A stretch of 64,000 bases of DNA from assembly GCA_029866965.1 (NCBI GenBank), contig CP123444.1, positions 248,001 to 312,000 of the forward strand. The letters run 5' to 3'. Positions 16,750 through 25,189 of this stretch are shown here, piece by piece; position 1 is the stretch's first letter, and every line of letters begins with the position of its first letter. This stretch comes from Flavobacteriaceae bacterium YJPT1-3 (GTDB taxonomy: Bacteria > Bacteroidota > Bacteroidia > Flavobacteriales > Flavobacteriaceae). Under the pieces are notes generated by a model. The model did no database searches. It had not been told where the DNA came from and worked only from the letters and a program-made list of their open reading frames with translations. Position numbers and translations under genes: made by a program.

Positions 16750-17508
16750 TTATGCTTTTATATTTTTGATTGCAGGAACGTACATGGGCAAGTATTTTTT
16801 CATCATTGCCGTAATTCCGTCTCCTGTGATGGTAGCACCGGCGAGCGCATCTACTTCGTTATCCTCTTTCTCAAGATTCTTAGGGTCATTGTTTCCTTTG
16901 GCTACAGTCACCCCAGCGATACGGTCCGGATTCACCTTATCCAGGATACGCTCCCCAATAAAATCATCCATAAAGTAGCGCTCTTTGATATTAGCGCCCA
17001 GTCCGGGGGTCTCTCCCTTGTGGTCAAAATAGACTCCCTGGATGACCATCTCTTCATCCAAAGCAACAAAGCCCCAGATGGCGTCCCAAAGGCCCTTTCC
17101 ACGCATAGGCACAATATAGAAAGTCTTCCCGTCCTTCTCACCAATCATGAGCGGTAAACGCTGCTGATAATTAGGATCTTTGGCTTTCGCTTCCTCTTTT
17201 TGAAGTTCGATCAAATAAGCCTCCGGATCTTCAGTGACCTGATCCCCTTGAATGACGTATTGCTTAGTGATGTATTTGTCGAATTCTTCAGCGACATCTT
17301 CAGCGTTGACAAAAGACACGCTACTCTCCCCCTCGTTTTCATTGACACCCATGGCGTACAGAATATTCTGCTGCTTTTCCAGCTTCTGATTAACCGTGAT
17401 GGTGGGCTTCAAACTAGAGGCAATGAAGGCCAAAAGCGAACCTACGACCATAACCATGATGACCGCAAATACAATGGTATACCCGTTCTTTTCAGTATCT
17501 ATAGCCAT
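16750..17508 (-). CDS. nqrC: Na+-NQR subunit C (covalent FMN)
   Basis: A 252-residue subunit with one N-terminal membrane helix (about residues 10-30) and a periplasmic FMN-binding domain. The flavinylation site is Thr226 in VDALAGATITGDG, close to the ApbE target consensus Dxx(S/T)GAT with Ala in place of Ser. GKGLWDAIWGFVAL and VYFDHKGETPGLGA are family signatures. It carries electrons from the NqrF and intramembrane iron centres towards NqrB. Two-base gaps on both sides indicate tight operon packing. Confidence 0.96.
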   Translation of the reverse strand: MAIDTEKNGYTIVFAVIMVMVVGSLLAFIASSLKPTITVNQKLEKQQNILYAMGVNENEGESSVSFVNAEDVAEEFDKYITKQYVIQGDQVTEDPEAYLIELQKEEAKAKDPNYQQRLPLMIGEKDGKTFYIVPMRGKGLWDAIWGFVALDEEMVIQGVYFDHKGETPGLGANIKERYFMDDFIGERILDKVNPDRIAGVTVAKGNNDPKNLEKEDNEVDALAGATITGDGITAMMKKYLPMYVPAIKNIKA

Positions 17509-17510
17509 GA

Positions 17511-18722
17511 CTATGCAGTTTTAAGTTTTAAACGTTTCATTCGTTTCTTGATGTTCGATTGGAGCACGTAGTGGTCGATGGTTGGAGCAAAGACATTCAT
17601 CAACAGAATCGCCAGAAATACCCCTTCCGGATAGGCCGGATTGAAGACACGGATCAAAATCGAGATGAAACCGATCAGGAATCCGTAAATGTACTTTCCT
17701 TTATTGGTTTGTGAGGCCGTCACCGGATCGGTGGCCATATACACCGCACCAAAGAGGATACTCCCGATGATCAGGTGCTGCCAGAATGGTACACTCATCA
17801 AACCGTAGAATTTACTCGTGTTACCGATCCATCCTGCATCCACCACTCCATTAAAGATCAAGCCCATGACTAAAGCACCCACGATGGTACTCAAAATGAT
17901 TCTCCAGCTACCAATCTTGGTAAAAATGAGGAAAGCCGCGCCCACCACGATGAGTAGCTTACTGGTCTCTCCCACGGAGCCCGGTATGAATCCAAAGAAC
18001 ATTTCACTGTAGGAATACACCACCTCCTGATTCTGAGCGTAGCTTCCTAAGATTGTTTCCCCGGAAATGGCATCCGGTCCTCCGGCACGATCTACCGCTT
18101 CATGCACCCAGACCTTATCTCCCGACATCCAGGTTGGATAGGCGAAGAAAAGGAAAGCACGAATGGTTAGCGCCGGATTGAGTATGTTCATTCCGGTACC
18201 CCCGAATACTTCTTTTCCAATGACTACTCCAAAGACCACGGCTACCGCAAGCATCCACAAGGGGATATCAATGGGAACGATCAACGGCACCAGCATTCCG
18301 GTAACCAGGTAACCTTCTTCCACCTCATGCCCTTTGATGACTGCAAAGATGAATTCAACCAAAAGTCCTACCCCATAAGAGACAATCACTAAGGGCAGAA
18401 CCGTGATACAACCCAGAACGAAGTTATCCCAGGTAATGAAGCTTCCCATTAAGGAAAACTCCGGATTCTCTCCATTGGCTACTGCAATGGCTCGGTAGTG
18501 CTGATATCCCGCATTAAAAATTCCGAAAAGCAAACATGGAACCAAGGCTAGAATCACCGTGTTCATGGTTCGCTTCAGGTCATCAGCAGCGCGAATATGC
18601 GCTCCGTTATGGGTAGTTTCGTTTGGGGTATACAAAAAGGTATGAAAAGCATTAAAGGCCGGTGCCCACTTATTGCCTTCAAACCGCTGTTTAATCCCGT
18701 CTAATTTTTGTTTTAAACTCAT
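17511..18722 (-). CDS. nqrB: Na+-NQR subunit B (covalent FMN, sodium channel)
   Basis: A 403-residue membrane subunit with about ten helices; it forms the sodium path and binds FMN and riboflavin. Typical segments include VTGMLVPLIVP, GGTGMNILNPALTIRAFLFFAYP and AVYMATDPVTA. The covalent FMN acceptor should be Thr223 in DAISGETILGS, where the consensus Ala before the Thr is Glu. This was rechecked in the DNA and is real in this sequence. Length and hydrophobicity otherwise fit the family. Confidence 0.96.
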   Translation of the reverse strand: MSLKQKLDGIKQRFEGNKWAPAFNAFHTFLYTPNETTHNGAHIRAADDLKRTMNTVILALVPCLLFGIFNAGYQHYRAIAVANGENPEFSLMGSFITWDNFVLGCITVLPLVIVSYGVGLLVEFIFAVIKGHEVEEGYLVTGMLVPLIVPIDIPLWMLAVAVVFGVVIGKEVFGGTGMNILNPALTIRAFLFFAYPTWMSGDKVWVHEAVDRAGGPDAISGETILGSYAQNQEVVYSYSEMFFGFIPGSVGETSKLLIVVGAAFLIFTKIGSWRIILSTIVGALVMGLIFNGVVDAGWIGNTSKFYGLMSVPFWQHLIIGSILFGAVYMATDPVTASQTNKGKYIYGFLIGFISILIRVFNPAYPEGVFLAILLMNVFAPTIDHYVLQSNIKKRMKRLKLKTA

Positions 18723-18727
18723 AGCAA

Positions 18728-20077
18728 TTATCCTATTTCTTTATACATCACATCAAGACCTTGTCTTATTATCGCTTGGTGAGGTTGTTTGGAGACGCAT
18801 ATAAATTCAGTCAATGCAAAATCTTCAGGAGCGACCTCGTACATTCCGAGAGCTTCCATTTGGTCGAGATCTTGCACCATACATGCTTTTAAAATTTGTA
18901 GTGGATAAATATCCAATGGGAATACTTCTTCGTACGACCCGGTGACCACAAAGGCCCGGTGCTCCCCATTGGTATTGGTATCCAAATCGTATTTCTTTTT
19001 GGGTTGCATCCAGGAAAAGGTCAAGGCTCGCGTGGGAGAGATCTTATCAAACACCGGTTTGTTCCAGCCAAAAAATTCATAGTCATCGCCTTCTGGGATG
19101 GCCACGAATTCGTTGTGATAAAATCCTAAACTACCATCCTGCTCTACCGCATCGCCGGTAAGCACATTTCCGGAAATCAAACGAGCGTCTTCTTCCACAG
19201 CGGTAGCCGGCAAGAAAGAAGCTACTTGTGCGCCAATTTTTACCTGGGTGTATTGAGGTTCTTTTACGGAAGAACCGGAAACCGAGATGACTCGAGTGGC
19301 ATCAAAGGTTCCTTTTAAAAGGGAATGACCAATGATCACCAGATCTTGAGCGTTTACGGTCCATACGGTTTCCCCTTTATTCACGGGTCCGATCTTGTTG
19401 ATCTGCGTGCCTACATTTCCAGCCGGATGCGGTCCGGCCGCCTGGTGAAACACACAATCTTGAAGCCCGGCAAACGGAGATTCTCCCTTCTTAGGCACGG
19501 TGATATGAACGCTACCCTCTGTCATTTTGGATAAGGCCGTAACCGCAGCCTGCAATTCAGCCTGCTTGTCCTTCAATACCAGATTATAGTCGGGTGCTAA
19601 CGGAGCGGTGCTGTATCCGGAAATGAAAATATCCCGGGGTGCTGTATCCGGATTAGCGATCACGTCATACGGACGTTGCTTGATGAACGGCCACAAACCG
19701 GAGGCTAAAAAGCGTTTTTTGAGGTCTTCTGCTTTTGCAGAAGCAAGCTCAACACTTCCAAAATCTTTATACTGATCTTCGCTATCGGGAGTGATCACAA
19801 TGTGCGTGATGACGCGCTTAGCTCCACGCCGAATTTCCGCCAGGGTTCCAGACACCGGAGCCACAAAACGAATGCGATCATCTGTTTTAGAATAGAAAAG
19901 ATCATCTCCTGCTTTGAACTGAGCTCCCTCTTTCACGACCATCTTGGGAGTGATCAAATGAAAATCTGCAGGCTTAATGATGTATTGCTCAGAACGACGG
20001 CCCGGGGAAATAGTTTTCTGGGCTTCGCCCACTAGTTTTATATCCAGACCTTTTTTAATCCTAATGTCTTTTGACAT
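18728..20077 (-). CDS. nqrA: Na+-NQR subunit A
   Basis: A 449-residue soluble subunit and first gene of the nqr operon. It begins MSKDIRIKKGLDIKLVGEAQ and contains VSGTLAEIRRGAKRVI, FISGYSTAPLAPDYN, HPAGNVGTQINKIGPV, FVVTGSYEEVFPLDIYPLQILKA and the C-terminal EFICVSKQPHQAIIRQGLDVM, all typical of NqrA. It caps the cytoplasmic side of the complex, near the quinone site. The operon depends on the promoter region between this gene and the divergent T9SS plug gene. Confidence 0.96.
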   Translation of the reverse strand: MSKDIRIKKGLDIKLVGEAQKTISPGRRSEQYIIKPADFHLITPKMVVKEGAQFKAGDDLFYSKTDDRIRFVAPVSGTLAEIRRGAKRVITHIVITPDSEDQYKDFGSVELASAKAEDLKKRFLASGLWPFIKQRPYDVIANPDTAPRDIFISGYSTAPLAPDYNLVLKDKQAELQAAVTALSKMTEGSVHITVPKKGESPFAGLQDCVFHQAAGPHPAGNVGTQINKIGPVNKGETVWTVNAQDLVIIGHSLLKGTFDATRVISVSGSSVKEPQYTQVKIGAQVASFLPATAVEEDARLISGNVLTGDAVEQDGSLGFYHNEFVAIPEGDDYEFFGWNKPVFDKISPTRALTFSWMQPKKKYDLDTNTNGEHRAFVVTGSYEEVFPLDIYPLQILKACMVQDLDQMEALGMYEVAPEDFALTEFICVSKQPHQAIIRQGLDVMYKEIG

Positions 20078-20111
20078 ATAATTAGGTGTTTGGTTTGCTC
20101 TTAAAAGTGCG

Positions 20112-20119
20112 CAAATTTA
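20112..20119 (-). promoter_or_regulatory. Putative -7 element of the nqr operon promoter
   Basis: On the minus strand this reads TAAATTTG, matching TAnnTTTG. It lies 35 bases upstream of the nqrA ATG, in a 123-base divergent spacer that is AT-rich. Confidence 0.5.
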
Positions 20120-20188
20120 AGGATTAAAAACTATTTTTTTTGGCAGATCAGCAGAAAAAAGTTCAACAAAATCGGCATAGAATTTGTC

Positions 20189-20196
20189 TATCTTTG
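20189..20196 (+). promoter_or_regulatory. Putative -7 element for the T9SS plug gene
   Basis: TATCTTTG ends only four bases before the ATG at 20201, so the mRNA would be leaderless or nearly so. Confidence 0.55.
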
Positions 20197-20200
20197 ATCT

Positions 20201-21463
20201 ATGAAATTTTTTCAAAGCGCTATTTGGGCTGCTGTCTTGATTCTCGGTTTTCATTTTTCAGTCTGGGGGCAAGTCGCTGAAGAGATGGAAGCTCCCCCCT
20301 ACATCAAAACCATTCAGTTTATTGGAAATTCTGATTTTGGCCTGCTGCCGGTCATTCGTTTAGGAGATCCGCTGGTGATCAGTTTTGATGATATCATTGG
20401 CGATGAAGCCGATTATTACTACACCATTACGCACCACAATTTTGACTGGACTCCCAGTTTGCTCGTAAAATCAGAATACTTAAGAGGCTTTGACAATCTG
20501 CGGATCCGTGATTATCAGAACTCTTCCAATACCCTGCAACCCTACAGCCATTACGAACTGCGGATTCCCAATGCGCAAACCGAAGCCTTGCTACAAACCG
20601 GGAATTATCTGTTGAGTATCACCAATAGCGAAGGTGAACTGGTCTTCTCCCGAAAATTTATGATCTATCAGCCTCAAGCCAGCGTAGGTCTGCGGATTCG
20701 GCGTTCACGCGACCTCAACTTCATCAACTCGAAGCAAGCCGTTCAATTTCGCATTGATCCCGGAGAGCAAATCCTGATCAATCCCAAAAAGAATGTGAAA
20801 ACCATCATTCTTAAGAATAATAACCTAAAGAACAGCATAATCGGACTCGAGCCGCAGTTTGTTCTCGGCAACGTTCTGGAGTACCGCTATGATCAGGAGG
20901 CTTCATTTTGGGGAGGGAATGAATTTTTTAATTTTGAAAACAAAGACATCCGTGCGGCGACCAATATGATCGACTATATCGAATTGGAATCGCTCTACCA
21001 CAACTACCTCTATACTAATCCCAACCGCGATTTTCAGCCCTACACCTACAATCCGGATATCAACGGTGCCTTTGTGATCAACACCCTCATAGGTGACGCT
21101 CCGGAGCTGACCGCTGATTATGTCTGGATTCACTTTTCCGTTTTTAGCACCGGACTGGAAGATGGAAAAGAAGTGCATCTGTACGGAAATTTCAACAATT
21201 ATGAACTGGGGGAGCAAACCCGCATGCGATACAATCCGCAACAAGGGATTTACGAGAAGGCCCTACTCTTAAAACAGGGCTTTTACAATTACCGCTACGC
21301 GGTTACTGACTCCCAGCAACGATTGCTTAAAAATGATATTGACGGCGATTTCTGGCAGACTGAAAATGAATACACAGTACTGGTGTATTACCGCAATCCG
21401 GGCAGTCGAATTGATGAACTTATTGGAGTAGGAAAAGGAAATTCAACGACGATCAGGAATTAG
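20201..21463 (+). CDS. Type IX secretion system plug protein (formerly DUF5103)
   Basis: A 420-residue periplasmic protein with a signal peptide ending VWGQ. It has the family's N-terminal beta sandwich (APPYIKTIQFIGNSDFGLLPVIRLGD), the YYYTITHHNFDWTPS..EYLRGFDNLRI segment, and a C-terminal domain with WIHFSV..VHLYGNFNNYEL and GFYNYRYAVTD. Proteins of this family plug the SprA outer-membrane pore of the type IX system in Flavobacterium. That role is taken from the family, and the sequence shows full length and all landmarks. It overlaps the end of the convergent cysteine dioxygenase gene by 11 bases. Confidence 0.88.
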   Translation: MKFFQSAIWAAVLILGFHFSVWGQVAEEMEAPPYIKTIQFIGNSDFGLLPVIRLGDPLVISFDDIIGDEADYYYTITHHNFDWTPSLLVKSEYLRGFDNLRIRDYQNSSNTLQPYSHYELRIPNAQTEALLQTGNYLLSITNSEGELVFSRKFMIYQPQASVGLRIRRSRDLNFINSKQAVQFRIDPGEQILINPKKNVKTIILKNNNLKNSIIGLEPQFVLGNVLEYRYDQEASFWGGNEFFNFENKDIRAATNMIDYIELESLYHNYLYTNPNRDFQPYTYNPDINGAFVINTLIGDAPELTADYVWIHFSVFSTGLEDGKEVHLYGNFNNYELGEQTRMRYNPQQGIYEKALLLKQGFYNYRYAVTDSQQRLLKNDIDGDFWQTENEYTVLVYYRNPGSRIDELIGVGKGNSTTIRN

Positions 21464-22022
21464 AGGGCCTATCTGCGGCGATCCACACGCCTTCCACTGA
21501 ATCGTAGCTTAATTGCCTCTGCACTAGTTTTCCACTTCCTTCGTCCATAATAGAGCACTCGTCTATGGGCTGCGCATAAAGGTGCAGACTAATACTGCGC
21601 CCGTCTGCGGCATTGCGTAAGCTGTGATAGCCCATCGCATCATTCATATAGGAAATTTCGGTTTTGCAGATCGTCATGCGATGATCTTCCATAAGATCAG
21701 TGTACGCTATGGCCCCGTGGTTTACTTTAGTCTTGTAGCGCTTTTCTTCCAGTTTACCCTGCACCATATGCACCCAGCACTCTTGGCCTCCATGGCAATG
21801 AATTGGAGTTTCCTGGCCTTTTTCCCAGCAGAGAACCATCAGTTCATAACGGGAGGTGCGTACAATACAATTTCGCGTGTATCGCTCCGAATGCCAGAAT
21901 AGAAAAGGCTTTAAGTCATTTAAAGGCAGGATCATTTCGTTGGCTAAAAGGCGATAATCGCGAGAGCCAGTCGCCAGCGCATCCAATAATTCGTCCAGCC
22001 GGGTGATAGTTTCTGTCTGCAT
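21453..22022 (-). CDS. Cysteine dioxygenase
   Basis: A 189-residue cupin iron enzyme that oxidises L-cysteine to cysteine sulfinate. The metal triad is His75, His77 (in PIHCHGGQ) and His133 (in MGYHSLRN). Cys82 and Tyr149 stand where the Cys-Tyr crosslink of mammalian-type enzymes forms, which argues for true cysteine dioxygenase rather than a generic thiol dioxygenase. It is divergent from a PLP decarboxylase gene 95 bases away, which suggests a shared regulatory region and a pathway from cysteine to hypotaurine. Confidence 0.88.
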   Translation of the reverse strand: MQTETITRLDELLDALATGSRDYRLLANEMILPLNDLKPFLFWHSERYTRNCIVRTSRYELMVLCWEKGQETPIHCHGGQECWVHMVQGKLEEKRYKTKVNHGAIAYTDLMEDHRMTICKTEISYMNDAMGYHSLRNAADGRSISLHLYAQPIDECSIMDEGSGKLVQRQLSYDSVEGVWIAADRPSNS

Positions 22023-22117
22023 TTGCTACTTAAGTCAAGGATAATGGTGAATCTCTTCTTCGGTTTGGGAATTCAACCGTAATTTTAACCAGAAGCCAGC
22101 AAACAAAAAAATAAAAT

Positions 22118-23509
22118 ATGCGTGAAGAGTTAGACTTATTTCATCGCTTAAGCGAAATACTCTTGAATGAAGAAGAAAAGCAGCCGGTCATTGCACCTAT
22201 TGCCGCTGATGCCTTGTTTGAGACCTTAGACCTATCCCTCCCACAAGAACCCATGGTAGCAAAACACTTTGAGCACAGTTTAAAAGAACTGGTCCTGAGC
22301 ACGCCGCGAACCGCCACCCGTCTTTTTTTCAATCAATTATTTGGAGGAAGGCAACCTATAGCCACCCTGGGCGATCTGCTGGCCGTCCTGCTGAACAACA
22401 GCATGTACACCTACAAGGTGGCCGGCCCTCAGGTAGGCGTAGAAAAAGCCATCCTTCGTTCCATTTGTGATTTGGTAGGCTACGACTCCAATAGCGACGG
22501 AACCTTCGCCCCGGGCGGGTCTATGAGCAATTTTATGGCTTTACTCATGGCCAGAGACCGGAAAGTGGCAGGGATTCGAAAGGAAGGAGTTCAGCAGCGC
22601 CTCACCTTATACACCTCAGAAGCCTCCCACTACTCTACCGACAAGAACGCTTCTTTCGCCGGGGTAGGTCGACAGCAAGTGCGCCATATTGCCACTGATG
22701 AATACGGAGTGATGCGCGTTGATGCCCTTAAAGCGGCCATTGAAGAAGATGTGCGCGCCGGGCATACTCCATTTTTTATCAACGCCACCGCAGGAACCAC
22801 CGTTTTAGGCGCTTATGATCCTATTGAAGCTCTGATCGAACTTGTTGAAACCTATGATTTGTGGCTGCATGTGGATGGAGCGTACTGCGGAGCGGTCATT
22901 TTTAGTGAGCACTATAAGTATTTGGTGAACGGACTGCATCGAGCCGACTCCTTCTGCGTTAATGCCCATAAAATGTTGGGGACACCCTTGAGCAGTTCGA
23001 TACTGGTGGTCAAAAACAAAGAACATCTCTACCATTCATTCGCTACCGAAGCCGACTACCTCTATCAAACCGACGCTGACGAATACAATCTGGGAAAGAC
23101 CTCCTTACAGTGCGGACGGCGTAATGACGCCCTGAAGTTGTGGACGCTCTGGAAAGCGAAAGGGACCTCCGGACTTGCAGCCATGGTCGATCATCAATTC
23201 GCATTGGCCGATACCGCTCGTAAATACATCAGAGAAAACGATGCATACACCCTTTACAGCTTTGACGATTCCGTATCCATTTGCTTTAATTATAAAGATA
23301 TTCCTGCCAAGACCCTCTGTACACAACTCTATGAACACGGAGAGATCATGGTAGGCTATGGACGCTTTCGCGAAAGCGAATTTATACGCCTGGTTACCAT
23401 CAACGCCACAAATACCCATGAGGATATACTACACTTCTTCAAACGTCTGGAAAGCTTTGTAGAGCAGCATCAGGAAGCCCTGCTTGCTGGTAGCACTAAA
23501 GGCGGATAG
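22118..23509 (+). CDS. PLP-dependent decarboxylase, probable cysteine sulfinate type
   Basis: A 463-residue group II decarboxylase (GAD/CSAD/diaminobutyrate family). The PLP lysine is Lys285 in CVNAHKMLGTP. The cofactor-binding Asp is in LHVDGAYCGAV, and GTFAPGGSMSNFMAL and TAGTTVLGAYDPIE are family motifs. Length and fold match glutamate, cysteine sulfinate and aspartate decarboxylases; the sequence alone does not fix the substrate. The divergent cysteine dioxygenase makes cysteine sulfinate the best guess, giving hypotaurine and then taurine. The palindrome at 23366-23375 encodes RFRES near the C-terminus. Confidence 0.85.
   Translation: MREELDLFHRLSEILLNEEEKQPVIAPIAADALFETLDLSLPQEPMVAKHFEHSLKELVLSTPRTATRLFFNQLFGGRQPIATLGDLLAVLLNNSMYTYKVAGPQVGVEKAILRSICDLVGYDSNSDGTFAPGGSMSNFMALLMARDRKVAGIRKEGVQQRLTLYTSEASHYSTDKNASFAGVGRQQVRHIATDEYGVMRVDALKAAIEEDVRAGHTPFFINATAGTTVLGAYDPIEALIELVETYDLWLHVDGAYCGAVIFSEHYKYLVNGLHRADSFCVNAHKMLGTPLSSSILVVKNKEHLYHSFATEADYLYQTDADEYNLGKTSLQCGRRNDALKLWTLWKAKGTSGLAAMVDHQFALADTARKYIRENDAYTLYSFDDSVSICFNYKDIPAKTLCTQLYEHGEIMVGYGRFRESEFIRLVTINATNTHEDILHFFKRLESFVEQHQEALLAGSTKGG
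23364..23377. repeat. Iterated palindrome GCTTTCGCGAAAGC, copy 7
   Basis: In the PLP decarboxylase gene, read as R-F-R-E-S; extends to a 16-base palindrome. Confidence 0.85.
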
Positions 23510-23527
23510 CTCTTTTCTAAAAGATGT

Positions 23528-23535
23528 TATCTTTG
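23528..23535 (+). promoter_or_regulatory. Putative -7 element for the DUF3667 gene
   Basis: TATCTTTG lies five bases before the ATG at 23541. This supports that ATG and argues against the longer frame from 23484, which would overlap the decarboxylase. Confidence 0.5.
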
Positions 23536-23540
23536 GTAGC

Positions 23541-24800
23541 ATGGAACACAAAAACCTTCCAACCACAGGTCGCAAAGCCATTCAGCACCGAGGTGTTCAG
23601 TGCCTGAATTGCGGACATCCGCTGGAATTAAGCGATCGCTATTGCAGCTATTGCGGGCAGTTGAATACCACCAAGCGCCTTTCGCTGGGAGATTTTGCGC
23701 AAGAATTCATTTCTTCAGTGTTTACCTATGATTCCCGTTTTCGCTATACGGTTAAAGATCTGTTGCTGAAACCGGGCACCATCACCCGTTACTACGTTGA
23801 CGGCAAACGATTGCGCTATGCGAATCCTTTTCGTTTTTTTCTTAGTGTGAGTATTATCTATTTTTTGATCAGCTCTACCTTGCTCTATTTTGATCCTGCA
23901 ACTAATGAAACAGCAGCCGATTTCTCCAGAGGCCTAGCTGACGGAATGATGAATAATGCGAAAACCAAACAGGACAGCGCAGCCATAGCAGCTTTAAAAG
24001 ACTTGGAGAAGAAAGAAATCAATTACGGACCGGGCACACTGCAGATCAATCCTGAAAAAGCCACGGAATACACCCTGATCCCTCAGGAAGAACTGGACAC
24101 GCTCAATTGGTTTGTAGCCTCCAAGAAGAAATACGATCTCTTTAGTGATTTCTACGAAGTCACTGAAATAAGCAATGCGCGAGTCGCATTGGATAGCTTG
24201 CAACTGCCTAAAACCATGTACAATGTCTGGCTCTACGAACGCAATGAATCAGTGGAACGCATACAGGAAGATCCGGTCGCCTTTTTAACCTACGTCACCT
24301 CAAAGATTCCCTTCTTTCTCTTCTTCTTTGCGCCCATATTTGCACTTTTCTTTCCACTATTTTACTACGAACGCCGACCCTTTAAAGAAGTACTGGAAAA
24401 GGTTCGAAGTACCGACCATCGCTGGTGGAAGTCGCTCTACGAGCTGCCCTACATAGGAATCGTATTTCAATATGTGGCCGCAACATTAGGCTATCTTTTC
24501 AAGGTACGCAGAAAATGTACCTATATGGAACACTTGATATTTATCTTTCACATTTTCACCTTTGTTTTCCTGGCCCTGCTTATTATTGAGCTACCCTCAC
24601 AATTGTTGAAGTTGGATTTCCTTACCGGAATTCTCTTCGGTATTATTGGACCGTTTTATTTCTATAAAGCCCTGCGTAATTTTTATAAACAGAACCGGTT
24701 CTTGACCTTATTCAAATTCTTTGCGCTTAATTTTGTATTTTTCACCACAGCTTTGATCACGGGGACCTTATTCTTTGTTTTAACTGCTGCAGCCTATTAA
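23541..24800 (+). CDS. DUF3667 membrane protein with N-terminal zinc ribbon
   Basis: A 419-residue membrane protein. Residues 21-38 form a four-cysteine zinc ribbon (CLNCGHPLEL then YCSYCGQ), followed by the DUF3667 core FVYDSRF-like segment TYDSRFRYTVKDLLLKPGTITRYYVDGKR and RYANPFRFFLSVSIIYFL. A soluble loop of about 150 residues precedes three to four C-terminal membrane helices. The function is unknown. The gene lies two bases upstream of apaG and is probably co-transcribed with it. The chosen ATG starts immediately after a promoter-like TATCTTTG. Confidence 0.8.
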   Translation: MEHKNLPTTGRKAIQHRGVQCLNCGHPLELSDRYCSYCGQLNTTKRLSLGDFAQEFISSVFTYDSRFRYTVKDLLLKPGTITRYYVDGKRLRYANPFRFFLSVSIIYFLISSTLLYFDPATNETAADFSRGLADGMMNNAKTKQDSAAIAALKDLEKKEINYGPGTLQINPEKATEYTLIPQEELDTLNWFVASKKKYDLFSDFYEVTEISNARVALDSLQLPKTMYNVWLYERNESVERIQEDPVAFLTYVTSKIPFFLFFFAPIFALFFPLFYYERRPFKEVLEKVRSTDHRWWKSLYELPYIGIVFQYVAATLGYLFKVRRKCTYMEHLIFIFHIFTFVFLALLIIELPSQLLKLDFLTGILFGIIGPFYFYKALRNFYKQNRFLTLFKFFALNFVFFTTALITGTLFFVLTAAAY

Positions 24801-24802
24801 CT

Positions 24803-25189
24803 ATGACAGAATTAATCACTCAAGGAATTCGCGTAGGCGTAGAAACGGCATACGAAGGCTCGTTTGAAAAGCAAGGCACCTTAATGCTGGCCTTTAGTTA
24901 TACCATCACCATTGCGAATGAAAGCAAAGATGCTGTGCAGTTACTTCGCAGACATTGGGAGATTCTGGATGCGCTAAATCACGAAGAATTCGTAGATGGC
25001 GAGGGAGTGGTAGGCCGACAGCCTATCTTACAACCCGGTGAATCCCATTCCTACAAATCCGGTTGTATGCTTCACTCGCCACACGGGGCCATGAAAGGTT
25101 ATTACCTGATGACCAGTCTTTCCACAGGAGCTGAATTTCGTGTAGAAATTCCCCTTTTTAGGCTGAATGCGCCTTTTGCGCTGAATTAG
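24803..25189 (+). CDS. apaG: ApaG family protein
   Basis: A 128-residue single-domain protein with a fibronectin-III-like beta sandwich. It contains LMLAFSYTITIANES, LLRRHWEILDA, GVVGRQPILQPGESHSYKSGC and MKGYYLM, all typical of ApaG, including the glycine-rich phosphate-like loop. In enterobacteria ApaG is linked to cobalt resistance and Mg2+ efflux, but its biochemical role is unsettled. Its 3' end overlaps the convergent gene by 32 bases. Confidence 0.92.
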   Translation: MTELITQGIRVGVETAYEGSFEKQGTLMLAFSYTITIANESKDAVQLLRRHWEILDALNHEEFVDGEGVVGRQPILQPGESHSYKSGCMLHSPHGAMKGYYLMTSLSTGAEFRVEIPLFRLNAPFALN

